Origin: Mobilitalea sp.
Lineage (GTDB): Bacteria > Bacillota_A > Clostridia > Lachnospirales > Lachnospiraceae
Assembly: GCA_029974875.1 (NCBI GenBank)
Contig: JARKQP010000653.1
Coordinates: forward strand, 1-15,404
Length of the DNA: 15,404 nucleotides
Direction: 5' to 3'
Part shown: in pieces, positions 14,395-15,404 of the stretch
Layout of the letters: each line of letters opens with the position of its first letter
How positions within the stretch are numbered: position 1 is the first letter of the stretch
The notes under the pieces: model-generated
Database searches by the model: none
What the model was told of the DNA's origin: nothing
The model's input: the letters and a program-made list of their open reading frames with translations, nothing else
Program-made: the position numbers and the translations under genes

Positions 14395-14430
14395 CCCTGC
14401 ATCCTTTACTTCATTGCAGGGATTATTTTT
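14395..14430 (+). terminator. Terminator-like hairpin on the plus strand, no known plus-strand gene
   Basis: CCCTGCA (14395-14401) pairs with TGCAGGG (14415-14421) around a 13-base loop, followed by ATTATTTTTG on the plus strand. The minus strand has no U-run after the stem, so polarity is plus. No plus-strand gene lies upstream in the gap. Confidence 0.55.
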
Positions 14431-14484
14431 GTTTAATTCCTATAGTTTAGTGGCCTTTCCTATCCAAAATATACAATGCCGGTA

Positions 14485-15404
14485 TTACATCTTCCTCCTC
14501 TTCACATAATGGGTATGGAGCAGCTGATGGGCCTTTTCACCATAGGGTTCACCCAGGAATTCTTTATAAAGCTTCTGGATATAAGGATTTTCGTGTGATT
14601 TTCTGATCGCCTTATTTTCATCCTCTTTGTAAATACCTTCCATGCGCTTCTTAAGGATATCCATATTCCCGTGATGGTAGGGCTGGCCACCGCCGCCGAT
14701 ACATCCACCGGGGCAGGCCATGATTTCAATTGCATGGTAATCGGCCTTCCCTTCACGGATACTTTCAAGAAGAGTCCTTGCATTACCAAGACCGTGGGCA
14801 ACTGCAATCCTTACATCCATACCGTTAATCTCAATACTCGCCTCCTTGATTCCGGCAAAGCCTCTCAAATCATGGAATTCCACCTTTTCCAGGGTCTCTT
14901 TTGTGAGCCATTCATAAGCAGTCCTGAGTGCCGCCTCGATAACTCCGCCGGTGGCACCGAAGATAACGCCGGCACCGGTAGATTCTCCCAGTGGATTGTC
15001 AAAATCCTCATCCTGCAGCTTCATCAGGTTAATATTTGCTTCCTTCAGCATCCCGGCCAGCTCCCTGGTGGTGATAACCGTATCCACATCCTGCATGCCC
15101 TCCTGGGACAGCTCCGGTCTTGCGGCCTCGTACTTCTTCGCGAGGCAGGGCATAACGGATACGACATAGATATCCTCCGGGTCAATCCCCATCTTTTCAG
15201 CATAGTAGGTCTTTGCTATCACGCCGAACATTTCATGGGGTGACTTGCTGCTGGAGGGAATATCAAGCATATCATTAAACTGGTGCTCAAAGAATTTCAC
15301 CCAGCCCGGGCAGCAGCTTGTCAGGATCGGCAATTTGCCTCCGTGCTGCAGGCGGTGCAGGAATTCCGTGGCCTCCTCCATAATCGTAAGGTCTGCCGCG
15401 AAAT
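14485..15404 (-). CDS. [FeFe] hydrogenase, H-cluster domain and C-terminus (cut by window edge)
   Basis: The frame is open to the right edge, with about 305 residues visible. All three H-cluster signatures are present: TSCCPGW, MPCLAKKYE and MACPGGCIGGGGQP, whose cysteines bind the [4Fe-4S]-diiron active site. The C-terminus, ending in LLHTHYVKRRKM, has the small-subunit-like tail typical of clostridial HydA/HndD proteins. The role is hydrogen evolution (or NAD(P)H- or ferredoxin-coupled uptake) to dispose of electrons during fermentation. The upstream N-terminal ferredoxin-like domains and any electron-bifurcating partner subunits (HydB/HydC type) would lie beyond the window, so the class cannot be settled. 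Residues before the first visible Met read FAADLTI, as expected for the interior of this family, so the Met at 15381 is not the true start. A hairpin at 14325-14373 may end the transcript. Confidence 0.95.
   Translation of the reverse strand, partial: FAADLTIMEEATEFLHRLQHGGKLPILTSCCPGWVKFFEHQFNDMLDIPSSSKSPHEMFGVIAKTYYAEKMGIDPEDIYVVSVMPCLAKKYEAARPELSQEGMQDVDTVITTRELAGMLKEANINLMKLQDEDFDNPLGESTGAGVIFGATGGVIEAALRTAYEWLTKETLEKVEFHDLRGFAGIKEASIEINGMDVRIAVAHGLGNARTLLESIREGKADYHAIEIMACPGGCIGGGGQPYHHGNMDILKKRMEGIYKEDENKAIRKSHENPYIQKLYKEFLGEPYGEKAHQLLHTHYVKRRKM

Noticed and set aside
14387..14397. The 11 bases TTTTACAGCCC shared with the hairpin arm at 4253-4263
   Set aside because: A single short match without a shared structure or neighbours; most likely chance.
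14671..15243. 190-codon plus-strand frame opposite the hydrogenase
   Set aside because: It is antisense to a well conserved hydrogenase and has no recognisable domain or ribosome binding site.

Overview
The window looks like a chromosomal piece from an anaerobic, fermentative Firmicute, most likely a Lachnospiraceae-type clostridium. Supporting signs are a BceRS-type two-component system, an [FeFe] hydrogenase, a fermentative D-lactate dehydrogenase, an AraC regulator fused to a GH39 domain, sigma-A promoters, strong AGGAGG ribosome binding sites and AT-rich intergenic DNA. No rRNA, tRNA, insertion sequence, prophage gene or CRISPR array is visible.

Layout: (1) 1-1367, minus strand: a BceR-like response regulator and the N-terminal half of its BceS-like kinase, cut by the left edge. 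(2) 1454-2349, plus: a CPBP-family membrane protease, divergent from the response regulator. (3) 2594-4135, minus: aspartate kinase with its own terminator and a near-consensus promoter. (4) 4405-6833, minus: a GH3 glycosidase/phosphorylase with an Asp-His dyad, followed by beta-phosphoglucomutase, which also has a perfect consensus promoter of its own. (5) 7094-9714, plus and divergent from the GH3 gene: an 832-residue AraC-type regulator fused to a GH39 domain that keeps both catalytic glutamates. (6) 9731-10933, minus: D-lactate dehydrogenase with a Cys-rich tail. (7) 11096-11628, minus: a heptad-repeat coiled-coil protein. (8) 11691-13964, minus: RecQ helicase with a TTG start. (9) 14485-15404, minus: the C-terminal part of an [FeFe] hydrogenase, cut by the right edge.

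The most coherent functional unit is 4405-9714. The GH3 enzyme has the His-type acid/base dyad that in a related enzyme supports phosphorolysis with retention. Such a reaction on a beta-glucoside would give beta-glucose 1-phosphate, which is the substrate of the adjacent PgmB. The divergent AraC::GH39 protein is the likely local regulator. This is an inference from context and chemistry, not a demonstrated pathway.

A second theme is tandem repeats. Four intergenic regions each carry a different short array (units of 14-15, 16, 11 and 18-20 bp). Two of these arrays run into the stop codon of the neighbouring gene. The coiled-coil gene carries a fifth array (21 bp, in frame).
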